DNA of 64,000 bases from Gnetum montanum (lineage: Eukaryota; Streptophyta; Gnetopsida; Gnetales; Gnetaceae). The stretch spans positions 57,685-121,684 of the forward strand of contig MNCI01014495.1 of the NCBI GenBank assembly GCA_015680685.1, in the 5' to 3' direction. The translations under genes and the position numbers were made by a program. The notes under the pieces were generated by a model. The model searched no databases. It worked only from the letters and a program-made list of their open reading frames with translations, and was not told the DNA's origin. Positions 35,901 through 49,044 of the stretch are shown piece after piece. Every line of letters starts with the position of its first letter. Positions within the stretch are counted from its first letter, which is position 1.

Positions 35901-36359
35901 TATAGATCAATTTCATCCTCTTTCTCACCTCCTTAATAAATTAGCTACCTTTAATGAGAACTTGAAGTGTTAAGAGGCCTTTTATGTGATCAACAATGCT
36001 TTTACCAACCTTCCAATCCTTCATCCCCCTTAGTTTGATCTTTCCTTTTACCTCTATCTCTCTAAATCTAATCACTCCTTTGTAGCTAAGCTTTGCCAAC
36101 TATGCAAAGATAGTGTAGATCTCCCCATTTATTACATCTCTCATCCCTTCTCTAATTTTGAAACATGATACATTGACATAAAAAAATCTTACTTAGGCCA
36201 AGTCTTTGTCCTTAAGAAATGGCGATGCTACCTACTCAAGGTAAAGGTTCATGTGATTTACTGATTTAATGTCTTATGGTCTATCACCACCAATTCTTAC
36301 AATAATAACTACATGGTAAAATGAAAAATACTCATTACCAAGTTTGATTTATCGTAGCT

Positions 36360-36840
36360 TGCCTAATACTCTACCAAAGGCCAAGCCATAGTGGACCTTC
36401 TCACTTCAACCCCACTATCAAAACCTTCTACCATAACCATTCAAGCTCCTCCCAAGGAGCCAAGTGAGAAAGAGATAACTCCTCTCTTGATTATAACATT
36501 AATACATGAGGACTTTGATTTTCATTTTTATTTTATGGTGCTCATATGGGTTAAAATTCCAATACAACTTGTGTTCTTCATTACAAAGGTATGGATTCCA
36601 TTTATTAAACCTATAAGTTTTATTTTCCACGCACAAATAATGTAGCTGACTACAAGGGTCCTAATCGAAGTTTGCTCTTAGAACTCAAATTAGGAATTAA
36701 GAGACTTTTTGTTCATGGTGATTCTCAACTAGTCATATGTCAAGTAAATAGTGAATATTCTTGCAAAGCTAAAAACCTTTAGTTTTATTTCAATTTAGCT
36801 AAAAATCTTGTTTCTTAATTGCTCGTAAAACATGCTTGCT
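36360..36840 (+). pseudogene. Tat-like dual RNase H region, broken
   Basis: KGQAIVDLL near 36376-36405 is the usual end of the first RNase H. A broken second domain at about 36640-36830 reads ELKLGIKRLFVHGDSQLVIC and QVNSEYSCKAKNL, the signature of the archaeal-type RNase H in Tat/Ogre elements. Stops and frame changes are present. Confidence 0.7.
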
Positions 36841-36972
36841 CACACATTAGCCACTTTTTCTCTTCTAGCATATCCTATTTTTCTTAAGGATTATTTAACT
36901 TACTCAACAAAAAATACATCAATAACCCTCATGGACACACAACGCATTAGCTTAATTAACTTATAAGAAGAC

Positions 36973-37760
36973 TGATGAGTGGCGAGGTACCCCTACACTC
37001 AACCATACAAATACGAGCGTTTCATGCACGATCCGGTCGAACTCCACAAACGGGCTAGTTGTGGTATCTAGACAATTATTCTTAGGTCGCAGTTCACTAT
37101 CTTCCCACCTGGACTAGTATTAGCTTTGTCACGTATGGTTTAGTCCAGAGTGAGGTGTATGATGTGTTCCTATACTAACGCTACTCTTGAATACAATTGA
37201 AAATAATATTGACTCGGCTAAGAGAGAGAGGATGAGAGAGAATCTAACTAGCCTAAGTGCGATGAGCATCCATTCCTAAATCATCCATACACATCTTGGA
37301 CCTCGTGCATGACCACCACTAGGATTACCAAGCGTAGATCCTAGGTATGCTACTAGGTTACCAAGTAGTCACACTTAAATGCTCGCGATCAAGTCGTACT
37401 CATTCCGTGTTAAAAGAAGTTTAGGGTGAAGAGATATTACCTAAGAAAGTAGTAAATAACAATTAAATAAATGATTAAACTAAGTGAATGCTACAATGAT
37501 GAAGTAATCTCAATCTTTATTGCCGGTCATGTGCATGTCCAAGTACGTCACACTCGAATAAGGATGTTGTACAATTACAATCACCACACTGCGGGCATAC
37601 ACTGGGAGAGGGGTTTAGAAAGAAACTGATGTAAAAAGAAGCTTAAATCTAACAACCCTAACCACCAACTCTAACAACTACCTATCAAATTTGTCTACCT
37701 CTTATTTATAGATGAGGAGACAGGCTGCGATATCGCGACCTATAAAATGATAACTCATCA
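36973..37760 (-). repeat. 3' LTR of copy 2
   Basis: 788 bp. TATA box complement TATTTATA at 37703-37710; perfect palindrome GCGATATCGC at 37727-37736, 16 bp beyond it. Confidence 0.92.
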
Positions 37761-37769
37761 TACCCCCAT
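37761..37769 (-). promoter_or_regulatory. Polypurine tract of copy 2
   Basis: TACCCCCAT reads ATGGGGGTA on the element strand, directly before the 3' LTR. Confidence 0.75.
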
Positions 37770-37933
37770 GATTGAATGAAAACTCGTCCTCGAGTTACGA
37801 TGAGAACAAGCTCCATTGATTACACAATGGATAAGTATGGGATTATTGACTAGTGAGAATGGGATCATGCTACAGTGTGGTATCAGAACAAAACTGAGAC
37901 ACAACACAAAGAATGTGAAAGAAAATCCTATAG

Positions 37934-40740
37934 CTACAAAATTGATGGAACTGATGTAGTTCCTGGTGGTGGCGGCTCCTCCATGGGTGCTTTTCCCTTG
38001 TCTTGTGCTCCAGGTCTTAGGACTTGATGGCGTTCAAGTATGGGCTGAAGTTTCTCCTCTTCGGTTTGGGGGTCTTGTGCTGTCCATGCTAATGTTCCAA
38101 TGTTTGATGGAGTCAGCACTTCCCATGGGCAGGGTAGTTGCGGAAACATTTAATTTTCCTTGACATACCAAGCCACAAACACCTGTCATTCCTTCTCGAG
38201 GCTCTGGCTTTATCTCTGTATTCTTGAAAATCTGCAAACCATCGAGCCAAATCTGTTGCAACACCTTTTTGTCCCTAGTAGCTTGCTTTAACCACCTCAA
38301 GTTTAGAATTTGCAATCTCCATTTTTTACAATATCTTCCTGCATTCTACAAATTCTGTTTCATATTTGCTGTAGGTGCTGGCTACTTGTTGCTCGAGCTC
38401 TGTTCTCGAGCGCCCTGTTGTTAACATGGCAAGGTTGGCATACTGCAGGTTTGCCAACTCCATGTATTCTGTAAGATCTTGGATCTGCAGGTCCCGATTC
38501 TTAACTTCTTCTTGGTGGGAAAATGCATATGTGTCCAATATGGCCCGCCAGTCAATGTGTTGAGCACTGATAGCATTGATGTGGGCCTTGGCCATATGGA
38601 TCTCCTTCTCAATGATCTATTTGTACATCCCCACCTAGTCCTGAAAGTGCTCCTTTAGTTTTTCATGCCATTTAGCCTTATTTTGCTATGCACTTATTTC
38701 AATAGTTGTCTTTTGGCAGATGGTGCATACCTCCTCCATTGAGAGGGTTCGATTTTCCCTGGCTAAATGGTTCATGTCTTGGTTGACCCAGATGCATTGT
38801 TCTAGCAACTACTGGAAATGTTCTTCGAGAACATTCTTTTACTTTTCCACAAAGGTCAACTGAAGGTTGTCGGCAACAAGCTACTTGTTTTCCTCTTGTA
38901 AGGCCTTGAGTGCCTTGGTATGCGTATGTGTTTGCGCTTGTGCTACAGAGGCATCCCAAACAACCTTCTCTTTTTCTTCTGCCACCTTCTTATTCTCCGT
39001 TAGTAGTTTGGTCAGTTGCTTAGTTTTGAAATTGTCCAGCTAGTCTGCGGGAACAAATTGCAAAGGGTCCCGCTGTGCTACTTGTAGGGTCACAAGCCTT
39101 TCTTGCAATTTTTACACCTCTACTTCAGTGTTCTTGGCCCTCATCTCTGTTAAGATCAACTTTCCTTCGGTGGAAATGAGGTCTAATTAAATTGCTGTCA
39201 CATCTTGAGGGATGTCAAATAGGGATGTCATTACTTATCCTGTTTGTAGCAATCGATCAAGTACATCCTCATGTTCCACATGAGTCATTGAGGTTCTGAC
39301 CAAAGTTTGAGCATCCTGTGCTCCTATGAGATCTACCAATGGCATAACAAGTACATTGAATGATTCTTTAATGTGGTCTGTGACCACTTCTGTGGCTCCC
39401 GCTGCATCTTGGTGTTGCATGACCATCATTGTGGCCCCTTCACCAGTTTCTAATTGCACTTGGAAAGATGCAGCGTTTCCCGAGATCTGTTGTGACCAAG
39501 TGCTTTCCCCTCCTCCTATATGGATGGACACTTCGCCCCTTGCATGATCTAAAGAAACCGTGGGTTATATGACATTGTCGATGATGTGGAAGAGATTCGC
39601 ATCATGACAACTTCCCCAACTGACCGTCTCAGCGATGGCCCTGAGATGGCTCATCGACGGTCTGTAATCTTACAGCGGTGGTCATTGGTCTTGGCTTGTG
39701 CTAGGCCTTGCTTCTTGTTGTTGGTTGGGCCCCGTACTTGGAAGTTGGCTGGGTCCTGCAAGTTGAGTTGCAGTTGGCCCTGCCGTCTGTTCTTTTTCTT
39801 GTTCTGGTCCCAACATCTCACCAGTGATTTTCCTTGTAGCTGGTGGTTTCAACAATTCAGCATATGAAGCATTTTGGGCTTTTCGGAGGACATCATTAGT
39901 GTATCCTCTGATACCATCATGTCGGCACAGCTTCCTGATAAGGCAAGGGAAGGGCAACGCCATCTTCCCTATCTTCTGTTCTTCAAACTGCCTCAAGATC
40001 TCCATAAAATATAAGTGAGGTAGGTTAGCATTAACCTTCCCCATCAACACTGCACATCCTCTTGCCACATATGTTGAAATTATTTTTAATCCCTTTGTGG
40101 GGAAGAGGTGATAAGTCCCTATTTTGAAATAGATCCTCTCTTCCTTCGTCAACTCCTCAAATGTCTTATCCCTGCCATATGCCCTTTCCAACCAAACTCG
40201 TCGTGCATCAGGGTCTGAACGGGTAAATAACTGAGCAACCTTTGGCCATGTATTCGAAAGGTTTAATACTTTTGAAATGGCTTGAACAAAGAAATCTATT
40301 GTCACACCACAAATGTTAACTGTGGTGCCTTGTTCTTTGTTGTACCAGAATTGGTATGTTTCGCCTAGGTACCAAGCACTACTTTCAGAGAGGATGGGCC
40401 ATAAGGGAGACCCTTTGAGGTGGTCCCTAATGGCCTCTAGAGTAAACTCTGCAAAAGATTCAAAATTTAATTCCACAATCACCGCAGTGAATGTGGACCT
40501 TTCATGGATAGCCTAAACACAATCCTGGGACAACGTGAGATGTTACCCCTGTTCAGGTGCTACAACAGCTCCTCCTTCTGCCTGCCTTGATTGTATATTA
40601 GCAGGGGCTTCTTGGTGAATGCTAAATGATTGTTCCTCCTGCTCTTCATGTTTTTCGGCAAGAACTTGTCCTTTACCTTTCCTAGGTCGTTTGCTCCCAC
40701 CTTGAGCAGGACCTTCTTGTTGTCTGCATTTCGGGGCCAT
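37934..40740 (-). pseudogene. Accessory ORF (ORF2) of copy 2, least broken copy
   Basis: ATG at 40740 (MAPKCRQQEGPAQGGSKRPR), stop at 37934, about 930 codons with few lesions. A 266-codon open stretch (40482-39682) holds the globular part: FESFAEFTLEAIRDHL, YLGETYQFWYNKEQGTTVN, FPTKGLKIISTYVARGCAVL and NLPHLYFMEILRQFEEQK, then a Gln/Pro/Thr-rich linker. Next comes an acidic segment (39531-39235) and a helical region (38595-38326) with HIDWRAILDTYAFSHQ and TELEQQVASTYSKYETEF. It ends DKGKAPMEEPPPPGTT. There is no membrane segment, signal peptide or known enzyme motif. Its position between gag and 3' LTR corresponds to the env-like slot of Athila elements. Family not recognised. Confidence 0.8.
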
Positions 40741-41202
40741 CTGCAATCACACGGGGCCAATCATTAGCAAGGTTGTTTCCAAAGTTAGGTTATACCTTAC
40801 TGATTTCCTTAGTTAATTTATTTTATCTCCGTGTGATGTTTCTCAAAAGATTATAATAATGAGTCCTTTTTACTTAGGTGGTTTCCAAATTTAGTTTCCC
40901 GGTATACCTAAAGGGATAAAATCATTTTCGGCACAATTATCTTTAATGTTATAACTAATTACCCTTGATAATGTCCTTCGAGCGATGATAAATTCCAAAA
41001 ATTTTATGCACTATTCGGTGTGTGTCCCTCCCCCACAACTAAGCTGAACACTTTGGGTTCAAGTAGGTTCAGACGGAATGAAAATTGGAGGACCAGTGAG
41101 TGAGATATAGGTATGAAAGCAAGGGTCGTGCAGTCGCAAGTCGTAGATAGAAATTCAGAAAACTCCCCTGTGTGAATGGTTGAAAATGATGGCAAGTGTT
41201 GT

Positions 41203-41240
<38 letters not shown>

Positions 41241-42606
41241 GGTTCACGTATTTATAGGATTTATGTGATGCGATATCGTGGCCTATCGATATTTAAGGCA
41301 CACACAATATACCGAAGTTTGAAATTTTTTCTAAAATGAATGAGGAAAACTAAGGACATGTGGACAAGTGTTAAAAGGTTCTAGGGTAATTTAGTTAGTT
41401 TTGAAGGCACAAATAATTATATGTGGGTGGAATTGATCGATAAAGTTCTCGGGTGGTAAGGGAGAGAAAAAGGCCAGGTGATGGTTCGTAGGAACGTTAG
41501 AATTTGGAGGGATAGTAATAAGGGAAATAAAATTGTTGGCAATATGCTGAGGGTAATAAATGGTGTGTGGGAGATGGGTCATGAGTGCAAATTACAAAAA
41601 ATTACGCAAGTGGGTCCTCCCAAAGCAGGTTCCAACCTATAATGCCCTTGCGTAACCACACTTAAAAGTGTCCATGGGCACTTGAAGGGTTAAATGTAAT
41701 CCACACTTGTTCCAAAAAACACACACATGTAAATATCATCGATATGAGGTAAGAATTCTATGCTACACGAGACACAATTACAATTACATGAACAACGAGA
41801 GATTGGGATATGAGGTAACTGGCCTAGGGCACACTGAATCTTGCGTGTAAGGAATGATTAATGTGTCATTAACTCGTCGTTCCAAGATTAGGACCAAGTC
41901 CATTCCTTTGATCAGTGACATCGCATTATTTCATCCCATGATAAGAAACTATGAGAGTGCTAGAACAACAAGGCGTACGATCACTTGGCATTTTGTTCAA
42001 GGGAGGAGAGATCTTTTTTCTTTGCAGCACTTTCCTTTGTTTTTTTTTTTGATGAAGTAGTGGCTTTCTAAATCTAGAGAAGCTGCCAACATTCAAGCAT
42101 GGCTACATGTCTTTCCAGTGGAACCCCCTAGAATAGCATTGGATCTTTGAGTGCCCTTTTGATTACTCTTACTCCCATTTTTCGTTAGATCTTCAAGGAT
42201 CTTAGTATAACCATATTGTGTGATAACTCTCATAGACGTCACCAAAGAGAATCCGCAAGTCCCCTTGATGTCACACCCTAATCATTCCCTCTTGGTCATC
42301 CTTCTTCATTCTGGGTACAATGAGCATAAAATTAATTTTAAGTTTTAAGAATGTCAAGAATATCACTGTACCCTCAAACAGAACCTCTTATTTGTAGAGT
42401 GGATTAGTGGGTGTAATGGGCTCACTGTCCAAATATTTGATCACTTGAGACTTGATAACATAGAATACACCTCAACCAATGAGCCACATGAGTATTTTAT
42501 TCATAGATGAGATTACCTATAAAAAGATAAAAATGCAAAAAGACAAGAAGATAAAACAAGAAATTGAAAAATGAAAAACTGGAAAACCAAACAAAAAATT
42601 GTAAAA
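40741..42606 (-). other. Spacer between gag and ORF2 of copy 2
   Basis: Noncoding; aligns with 15480-17350 and partly with 661-2483 and 62008-63800. It contains GCGATATCG at about 41273 and a 35-base G run at 41203-41237. Confidence 0.65.
41203..41237. repeat. Poly-G run, 35 bases
   Basis: Uninterrupted G homopolymer in the copy 2 spacer. The corresponding place in copy 1 (about 15690-15710) has no such run. Its length is likely to be uncertain in the assembly. Confidence 0.9.
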
Positions 42607-44627
42607 TTAAAGAAAATAAAAAAAATATTTATTAACCTTGCTTGTTATTAGAATGGGGGGATATCCCTCATAACTAAACGGTTGAGCATGGTGAGGACTA
42701 ATAAATGAAAGATGAAGATCCTTGCATGTTGGAATCATTAACACCTGGTCATACTTACCCCATTGGGGTTCACACACCTGATTATAGTAAGCATAGTGGG
42801 GCAATTTATGAGATGTGGTTCCCAGATAAAGAGTTGACCCACTATGATATTTGGGACCATAAGATGGTATGTAAGGATGTTGCTCTCCATCGCTGAATTC
42901 ATTGGGCCATATGGTTGTTGGAGTGTTAATTGGTGGCCTTGATGAAGTAACACGAGGCATTGGGTTTGAAGAGAAGGATGCACCACAGTGTTGGACTTGT
43001 GCTAAGTTGGAGAATGCAGTGGCCTTGGAATTGTGTTGTCCCTTCCTACGGTCATGTCTAAAGAAGGGACACCTTCGATGTTGAGGAGGTCTCTCACTGT
43101 TGTTAGTAATAGTAGCACAAGTAATGTTTGTGGGTTGTTGCTATTGTGCAGACACTTTAGGAATAGTTGGTGGCAATGTAGAAGGAGGAAAAGGATGAGA
43201 ATGTTGAAATTGGGAGAGTTGTAAGGTATAAAAGGCAATGGTTATGTTGAGGACATGGGCTGATAGTATTGAAGAGAATGATAATGCAACGAGATAGAGT
43301 ATGTTAACCCAGTTGGAGAAACAAGATATTGGACTAGATAAGCATTTGGATTCGGATGATATGAAGGGTGTCTCCAGCTTAGGAGTGGCTTCCCCCACGA
43401 CTGGGATTGTTGCCACTGTGATCGAACATAGTATCTCTGTACGAACTTTTGGTGTAACGTGCTTCCCCAATGCTCATATAAATGTAACAAGATTGGGCTT
43501 TGGCCCTTGGGGTGATCGTACAGGAAAATGTTGCATTCATACGTATGATTGGTAGTTGAGCTCTTATTTTCCTCATCCCTTCTTCTCGAATGTCTAATGA
43601 TATTTTGTCCTGCTTCTTTTATTGTCAAAACTCTATCTCCAATAATATCAATATATTCCCCACACTTTTTATGCATCCATTCCAACATCTTATTGATCTT
43701 TGCCTTGACTTCTTCTAATGATTGTTATACTAGCAAAGATGGTTCTTCCTCCTTGAGATAGGTTGATTTATCCTTTTTGTGATTATGGACCTTTGTTAAG
43801 TTGAGATTTTGGTCCCATTGATTTTTTTCAACACTCTCCCATCTAGCCATTTCTCCTCCCTCTTTTGCTACCTGCTTAATAAGCTCTTGAAATTGATGGG
43901 TTCGTAGTTCGTATAGTTGACCTTAGCCATACATCACTAGGGTCTCTCTTGTTTCATCATGAAGCCCATCAATAACATGGTACATTAGCCTTTCCTCAGA
44001 GAACTCATGGTCGGGATAGTTGTTTAAAAATGCATAATATCTTTCTTAGGCCATGTCCAAGGGTTCATGTTGTGCTTGTTTCCATTATTGGATTTGTTTC
44101 CTCAAGGTTGACACTCTTGCGTAGGTTTGATATCTTTCGTTAAAGAGTTCTACCATGGTTGGCCAACATCGTATTGAATTTGGTTTTAACGATCTATACC
44201 ATACTTTTGCTTGCCCAACGAGTGTCATCGGAAAGAGCTTAAGTTTTTGCCAACCGTTATCAATGTTGTTCCATGCATAGGCATTGTAGAAGGCTTGTAA
44301 ATGTTGTTGCGGATCTAAGTCGTAGACTCCTGAGAAATTAGAAAAGTTGTTTAAATCGAGCCTGGGTAGGCTGCTCTCTTTACGATGCCTACGGGAGATT
44401 CTAATAGCCTCTTGTATTTGCGTTAGCCTTGTAGTGGCCAGTAGGGGTTCATCGTCATCAGGTAAGTTATGCTTTCATGCATTGGGATGACGTTGCCTTT
44501 GTTTATGTTTATAAGAAGCCCCCACCTCGGGTTGTGTACTCCAATCTTCATTGTCATATAGTTCATTGGTTCTCGAATGAATTGCCTCACTAGATGTGGC
44601 ATTATTATAGTCTTGTAGGAGAGGCAT
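42607..44627 (-). pseudogene. gag of copy 2, broken
   Basis: ATG at 44627 starts MPLLQDYNNATSSEAIHSRT, matching copy 1. The gag signature segment (about 44250-44090) is similar to 18727-18921 of copy 1. The Pro-rich tail at 42960-42607 has RPPINTPTTIWPNEF, shared with copy 1. Several stops and shifts are present, and no zinc knuckle is seen. Confidence 0.78.
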
Positions 44628-44749
44628 GGTTGTGAAATTTTGTGTAAATTTATATGTGACTTTTTATAATTATTGCTTCATAAAAGACATATCGTTAACT
44701 CCTATACAGTGACCTTGTATGATATAACTACTCTAGATAACTAGCACTA

Positions 44750-44767
44750 TCCTTGGCAACGGTGCCA
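44750..44767 (-). promoter_or_regulatory. Primer-binding site of copy 2 (tRNA-Asp type)
   Basis: TGGCACCGTTGCCAAGGA on the element strand, one base from the LTR; 15 of 18 match TGGCGCCGTTGCCGGGGA, the complement of the tRNA-Asp 3' end. All three differences are G to A. Confidence 0.8.
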
Positions 44768-44768
44768 A

Positions 44769-45586
44769 TGATGAGTGGCAAGGTACCCCTACACTCAACC
44801 ATACAAATACGAGCGTTTCATGCACAATCCGGTTGAACTTCGCAGATGGGCTAGTTGTGATACCTAGACAGTTATTCTTAGGTCGTAGTTCACTATCTTC
44901 CCACCTGGACTAGTATTAGCTTTGTCATGTATGGTTTAGTCCAGAGTGAGGTGTATGATGTGTTCCTATACTAACGCTACTTCTGGATACAATGGGAAAT
45001 AATATTGAATCAGCTAAGAGAGAGAGAGGGTGAGAGAGAATCTAACTAGCCTAAGTGAGATGAGCATCCGTTCCTGAGTCATATGTACACATCTTGGACC
45101 TCGTGCATGACCACCACTGGGATTACCAAGCACAGATCCTAGGTACGCTACTGGGTTACCAAGTAGTCATACTTAAATGCTCGTGATCAAGTCGTACTCA
45201 TTCCACGTTAAAAGGAGTTTATGATGAAGAGATATTAACTAAGAAAGTAGTAAATAACAATTAAATAAATGATTAAACTAAGTGAATGTTGCAATGATGA
45301 AGTAATCTCGATCTTTATTACTGGTCATGTGCATGTCCAAGTACGTCACACTCGAATAAGGATGTCGTACAATTACAATCACCACACTGCGAGCATACAC
45401 TGGGAGAGGGGTTTAGAAAGAAATTGATGTAAAAATAAGCTTAAATCTAACAACTCTAACTACTAACTCTAAAAACTGCCTATCAGATCTATCTACCTCT
45501 TATTTATAGATGAGGAGACAAGCTGCGATATCACGTACATGATATCACGTATGCGATATCGTGGCCAATAAAATGATAACTCATCA
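44769..45586 (-). repeat. 5' LTR of copy 2
   Basis: 818 bp. TATA complement at 45501-45508; GCGATATCAC at 45525-45534 (16-bp gap), then two more GATATC motifs at 45541 and 45553-45562. Confidence 0.92.
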
Positions 45587-45668
45587 AAGATGAATAATAC
45601 TAAGACATTATATAATACTTACAAACTAAAGAGACTCATGGAGATCTATTTTTATCTTAAACAATGTT

Positions 45669-46165
45669 TTGTGCAAATGTTCTAAGCATTTTTATATTAT
45701 AAATCCTAGTATTTTATGTCAAACTTTTACATCATGCATTCTTCTACATTGTCTAAGTCATGAGGAAGTGCAAATAGTCCTAGAACAAGTACATTCAAGT
45801 GTATGTAATAGTCACTTAGGCCCACGATCTATCATAGCTCGCATTATCTCACTAGCTTACTAGTGGCCTACATTGCTTAGACATGCACATACAATAGTTA
45901 AAGTTTATGATACATATCAACATCATGCTCCACTCATTTATGTTCTATCTCAAGAGCTTAGGACTTTAGAAATCATATGGACCTTTCAAAAATGAGGGTT
46001 GGACCTCTTAGGTTCCATTAAACCTTCCTTTTCTATTGGACATTAGTTCATCTTAACGACTATGGAGTACTTCATCATGTGAATTAAAGTTATTCCCTTG
46101 AAATCTGTAACTTCCAAGAACATCCACCATTTCATTTTAGATCATATAATATAATAAGAATTGGA
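45669..46165 (+). pseudogene. Tat-like integrase, broken and truncated
   Basis: LLHCLSHEEVQIVLEQVHSS is the H-H part of the zinc-binding region; WPTLLRHAHTIVKVYDTYQ follows, with the CxxC pair replaced by Y residues. LLGSIKPSFSIG and a broken EYFIMIKVIPLKSVT-like core start follow. The rest of the core is absent where copy 3 begins. Confidence 0.75.
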
Positions 46166-46261
46166 TCTAACCAAGGGTATGAGTAAGATGAAGAAATGTT
46201 AAGAATCCATGTGAATACTCCAATAATCTCAAACTCTTGTTGATTGCATATGTCCTTGAAG

Positions 46262-49044
46262 AGAATACCAGAAGGAGGACCTTCACAACCAAGGACCAAA
46301 AGAACAAGAGGCCAAACAAGGGAACAAACCCCATGAGCAAATCATGCAAAGTAGAAGGCTTAATCATACAACATCCATCAACAGACTCCTACCACAAAGC
46401 ACTTAGCCCAAGGAGAGACAAAGATTCTACAACCACTAAAACAAGGACAACACCTTATGTTATCACCAAATTACCTCTAAGCCATCCAGGAGAAATCAAT
46501 CATGTCCACTATTATCATGGAGTTAAATTTTGGTCCATTCATAGAATTTGCTCCAGAAATGGTAAAGATGTAACTCCAAGCATTACCACTATGGACCACA
46601 CTTACAAGTAGTGTATAATGGTTCTTAGGAGAGACATACCAGTTTTGGCATAACAAGTAGGCCAATGCAATGATCAAGATTGAAGGACTCTCAGTGTCCT
46701 ATTTAGTGAAAGCGATTACTAAGGTCCTCAATGTGCCCAATGAAGGGGCAAACATGGCACATATCTCCATCAAATATGACACTGATGCAAAGAGACTCTA
46801 GTTGTAATGGGCATATGGAAAGGATGACAAAGATTACAATGAGCTGAGCTTCGAGGAAAGGTTTATTTCAAAATTGGCACCTACCACCTATTCCCTACCA
46901 AAAGCCTCAATCGAATATCAACATATGCAACCATAGGAAGCTCCATACTGATGGGAAAATTTAATGCCAAAATTGCCCATATGTACTTCCTTGAAATCCA
47001 AAGCCGATTTAAAGAGATGAAGGCAGGGAAACCAACATTGTCATTCCCCTACCTAAATAGGAAGTTATGCAAACAAGCAAGCATATTGGATTATACAAAT
47101 GATGTTTTGAGGAAAACTCAAAATGCATCATATGTTGAAATGTCAAAACCCATGGCTCCAAAGAAGGATCATTTGAAAAAGTAGGTAGGTACTGAGGGAG
47201 TTACAGGCTCAACTCTTACTGACATCATTTAGGCTACTAGCTAATAGTAGTAGGTAGGGCCAAGTAGCTAGCTGCTAACTAATCAACATTAGCAGCAGCA
47301 ACAACAACAACAACATCAAGTTCTATCATTGCCATCACAAGATTGTTGACCTTTAATGAGTCATCTGTAGTAGATTGTAGAGATAATTAGCTAGGGCATA
47401 AGAGAGGGGGCCAATCTCTACAAGGTCATTGAAGATGTAGTTAGACCGACCATATCAACAGCCCTTGCCAATGGCTAAATATCATTGCAGTTTGGAGGAG
47501 GGGATACCTAGTCATAACAAATCTTAGGGAATGTTGCATTATTCCAAGTGATGCTAGAAACCAGAGAAGGAGCCACAGTGATGGCCATGTAGCATTAGGA
47601 TGTATTAGGAGTCACAGAGGTGATTATCAATCACATCAAGGAGTCCTTTAATGTCCCTATTGTGACACCAACTTACGTCTCTAGAGTGCGAGATGCTCAA
47701 ATGTTGGCTGGGACCTCGAAAAATTTGACTGAACACGAGGATGTGTTAGATAGACGACTATAAACAGGGCAAGTTAAGCAAAATCTTTTTGATATCCCTA
47801 GTGATGTCACAACAATTCAATCTATCTTAATAGCCATAAAAGGAAAGTTAGTCATGGTCAAGACTAGGTTAGAGTATGCTGAGAACAAAGTTCATAGATT
47901 TCAAGAAGAGCTCGCAACCCTGAGAGTAGAAAGAAGCAATCCCATGTAATTCATGATGTCTGACTAACTCGATCAATTTCGAACTGAGCATGTGAATCAC
48001 CTCATGGACCATAATCTACAAATGGAACAAGAGAAGGAGAAGGTAGTATGGGATGCTTCAATGGTAGAAGCTTAGACATATGCACATGTCAAAATACTTG
48101 CTACCATGCAAGAAGAGAATAAGTAATTAGCTGTAGATAACAAAAGGTTGACCAATGTTAAAAAATAGAAGAATGTTCTTGAAGAAAGCATCCAGCAATT
48201 AAGAGAACAACTTGTTGGGGGTCAACCAAGACATGAGTTGCTTGGCTAGAGAAAGTAGGGCTTTGTCAATTAAAGTTTGCATAATAAGACAGAAATCGGC
48301 TATAGAAATAAGCATGTGACAAAATAAGGCCAAAAAGCATCAGAGGCTCAAGAAACATTTTAGAGACAAGGTGGGCATGTATAAGTAGATCAATGAGAAG
48401 GAGATCTAGATGGCAAAGGCCAAGATCAATTCAATCTCTGTGCCGAATCTTGATTGGCAGCCAATCCTGGATAGCCTCGCTCATGTCCACTAGGCAAAAA
48501 TAAAGAACAAAGACCTACAAATCAAAGATTTTATAGAGTACATGGGATTAGCTAATCTTCGATACACTAACTTAGCCATGTTAATAGCAGGCATGCCTAG
48601 AAATGAATTGGAATAACAAGTAGCAACCATATATTCTTTATATGAGAAAGAGTCTGTTGATAGGAAGGATGCATTACAATAGTTTCATGTGGCATACTTA
48701 AAACTAGAGGTTGTTAAGGCCAGCTATTAGGGCCAAAAGGATGTTGTAGCTAACTTGGCTCATCACATATCCAATTACTAGAAACTCAAGAAGATGGCTA
48801 GAGTAGTTGAAAAAGAAACATAATAGTTTGTGGTGTGCTACATGAAAGCAAATTAGATGTTCTCACAGTTGCCATGTCCATGGGATGTACCAGCTTTGTC
48901 ACACATTGCTTAACAAACATGGATGGTACATGATCCTCGGATAGAAGAAAAATTATTTAAACATTGCTAAATAGATACTAATTTAAGAAGCCTGATGATG
49001 ATGGGAAGTAGTTGATGGAAGAGCCACCATCGTCGGGAACCTAA
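46262..49044 (+). pseudogene. Accessory ORF (ORF2) of copy 3, heavily broken
   Basis: Recognisable blocks match copies 1 and 2 in order: MELNFGPFIEFAPE (about 46519), LGETYQFWHNK, the LPYLNRKLC/YTNDVLRKTQNASYVE segment (47041-47184), LDWQPILDS, YMGLANLRYTNLAMLIAG (about 48541-48590), and the end MEEPPSSGT with TAA at 49042-49044. More than twenty stops are present. It adds an (AAC/AGC)n-type CAGCAGCAACAACAAC run at about 47290-47315. Confidence 0.8.

Larger units (their letters stand above)
36973..45586 (-). mobile_element. Pol-less Athila-like LTR retrotransposon, copy 2
   Basis: LTRs at 36973-37760 and 44769-45586 start TGATGAGTGG and end CTCATCA. The 5-bp flanks are AAGAC (36968-36972) and AAGAT (45587-45591), a duplication with one change. 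On the minus strand: 5' LTR, primer-binding site, gag (44627-42607), spacer, ORF2 (40740-37934), polypurine tract, 3' LTR. No pol domain is visible. It sits inside the Tat-like element, so it is younger than that element. Confidence 0.92.
34766..46165 (+). mobile_element. Tat-like Ty3/gypsy pol remnant, split by copy 2
   Basis: Domains in order are RT, RNase H, a second (archaeal-type) RNase H, then integrase after the insertion. The extra RNase H marks the Tat/Ogre lineage. The segments 34766-36972 and 45587-46165 are continuous once copy 2 (36973-45586) and one 5-bp duplication are removed. The integrase stops near 46165, next to truncated copy 3. No LTR of this element is recognised. Confidence 0.8.
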
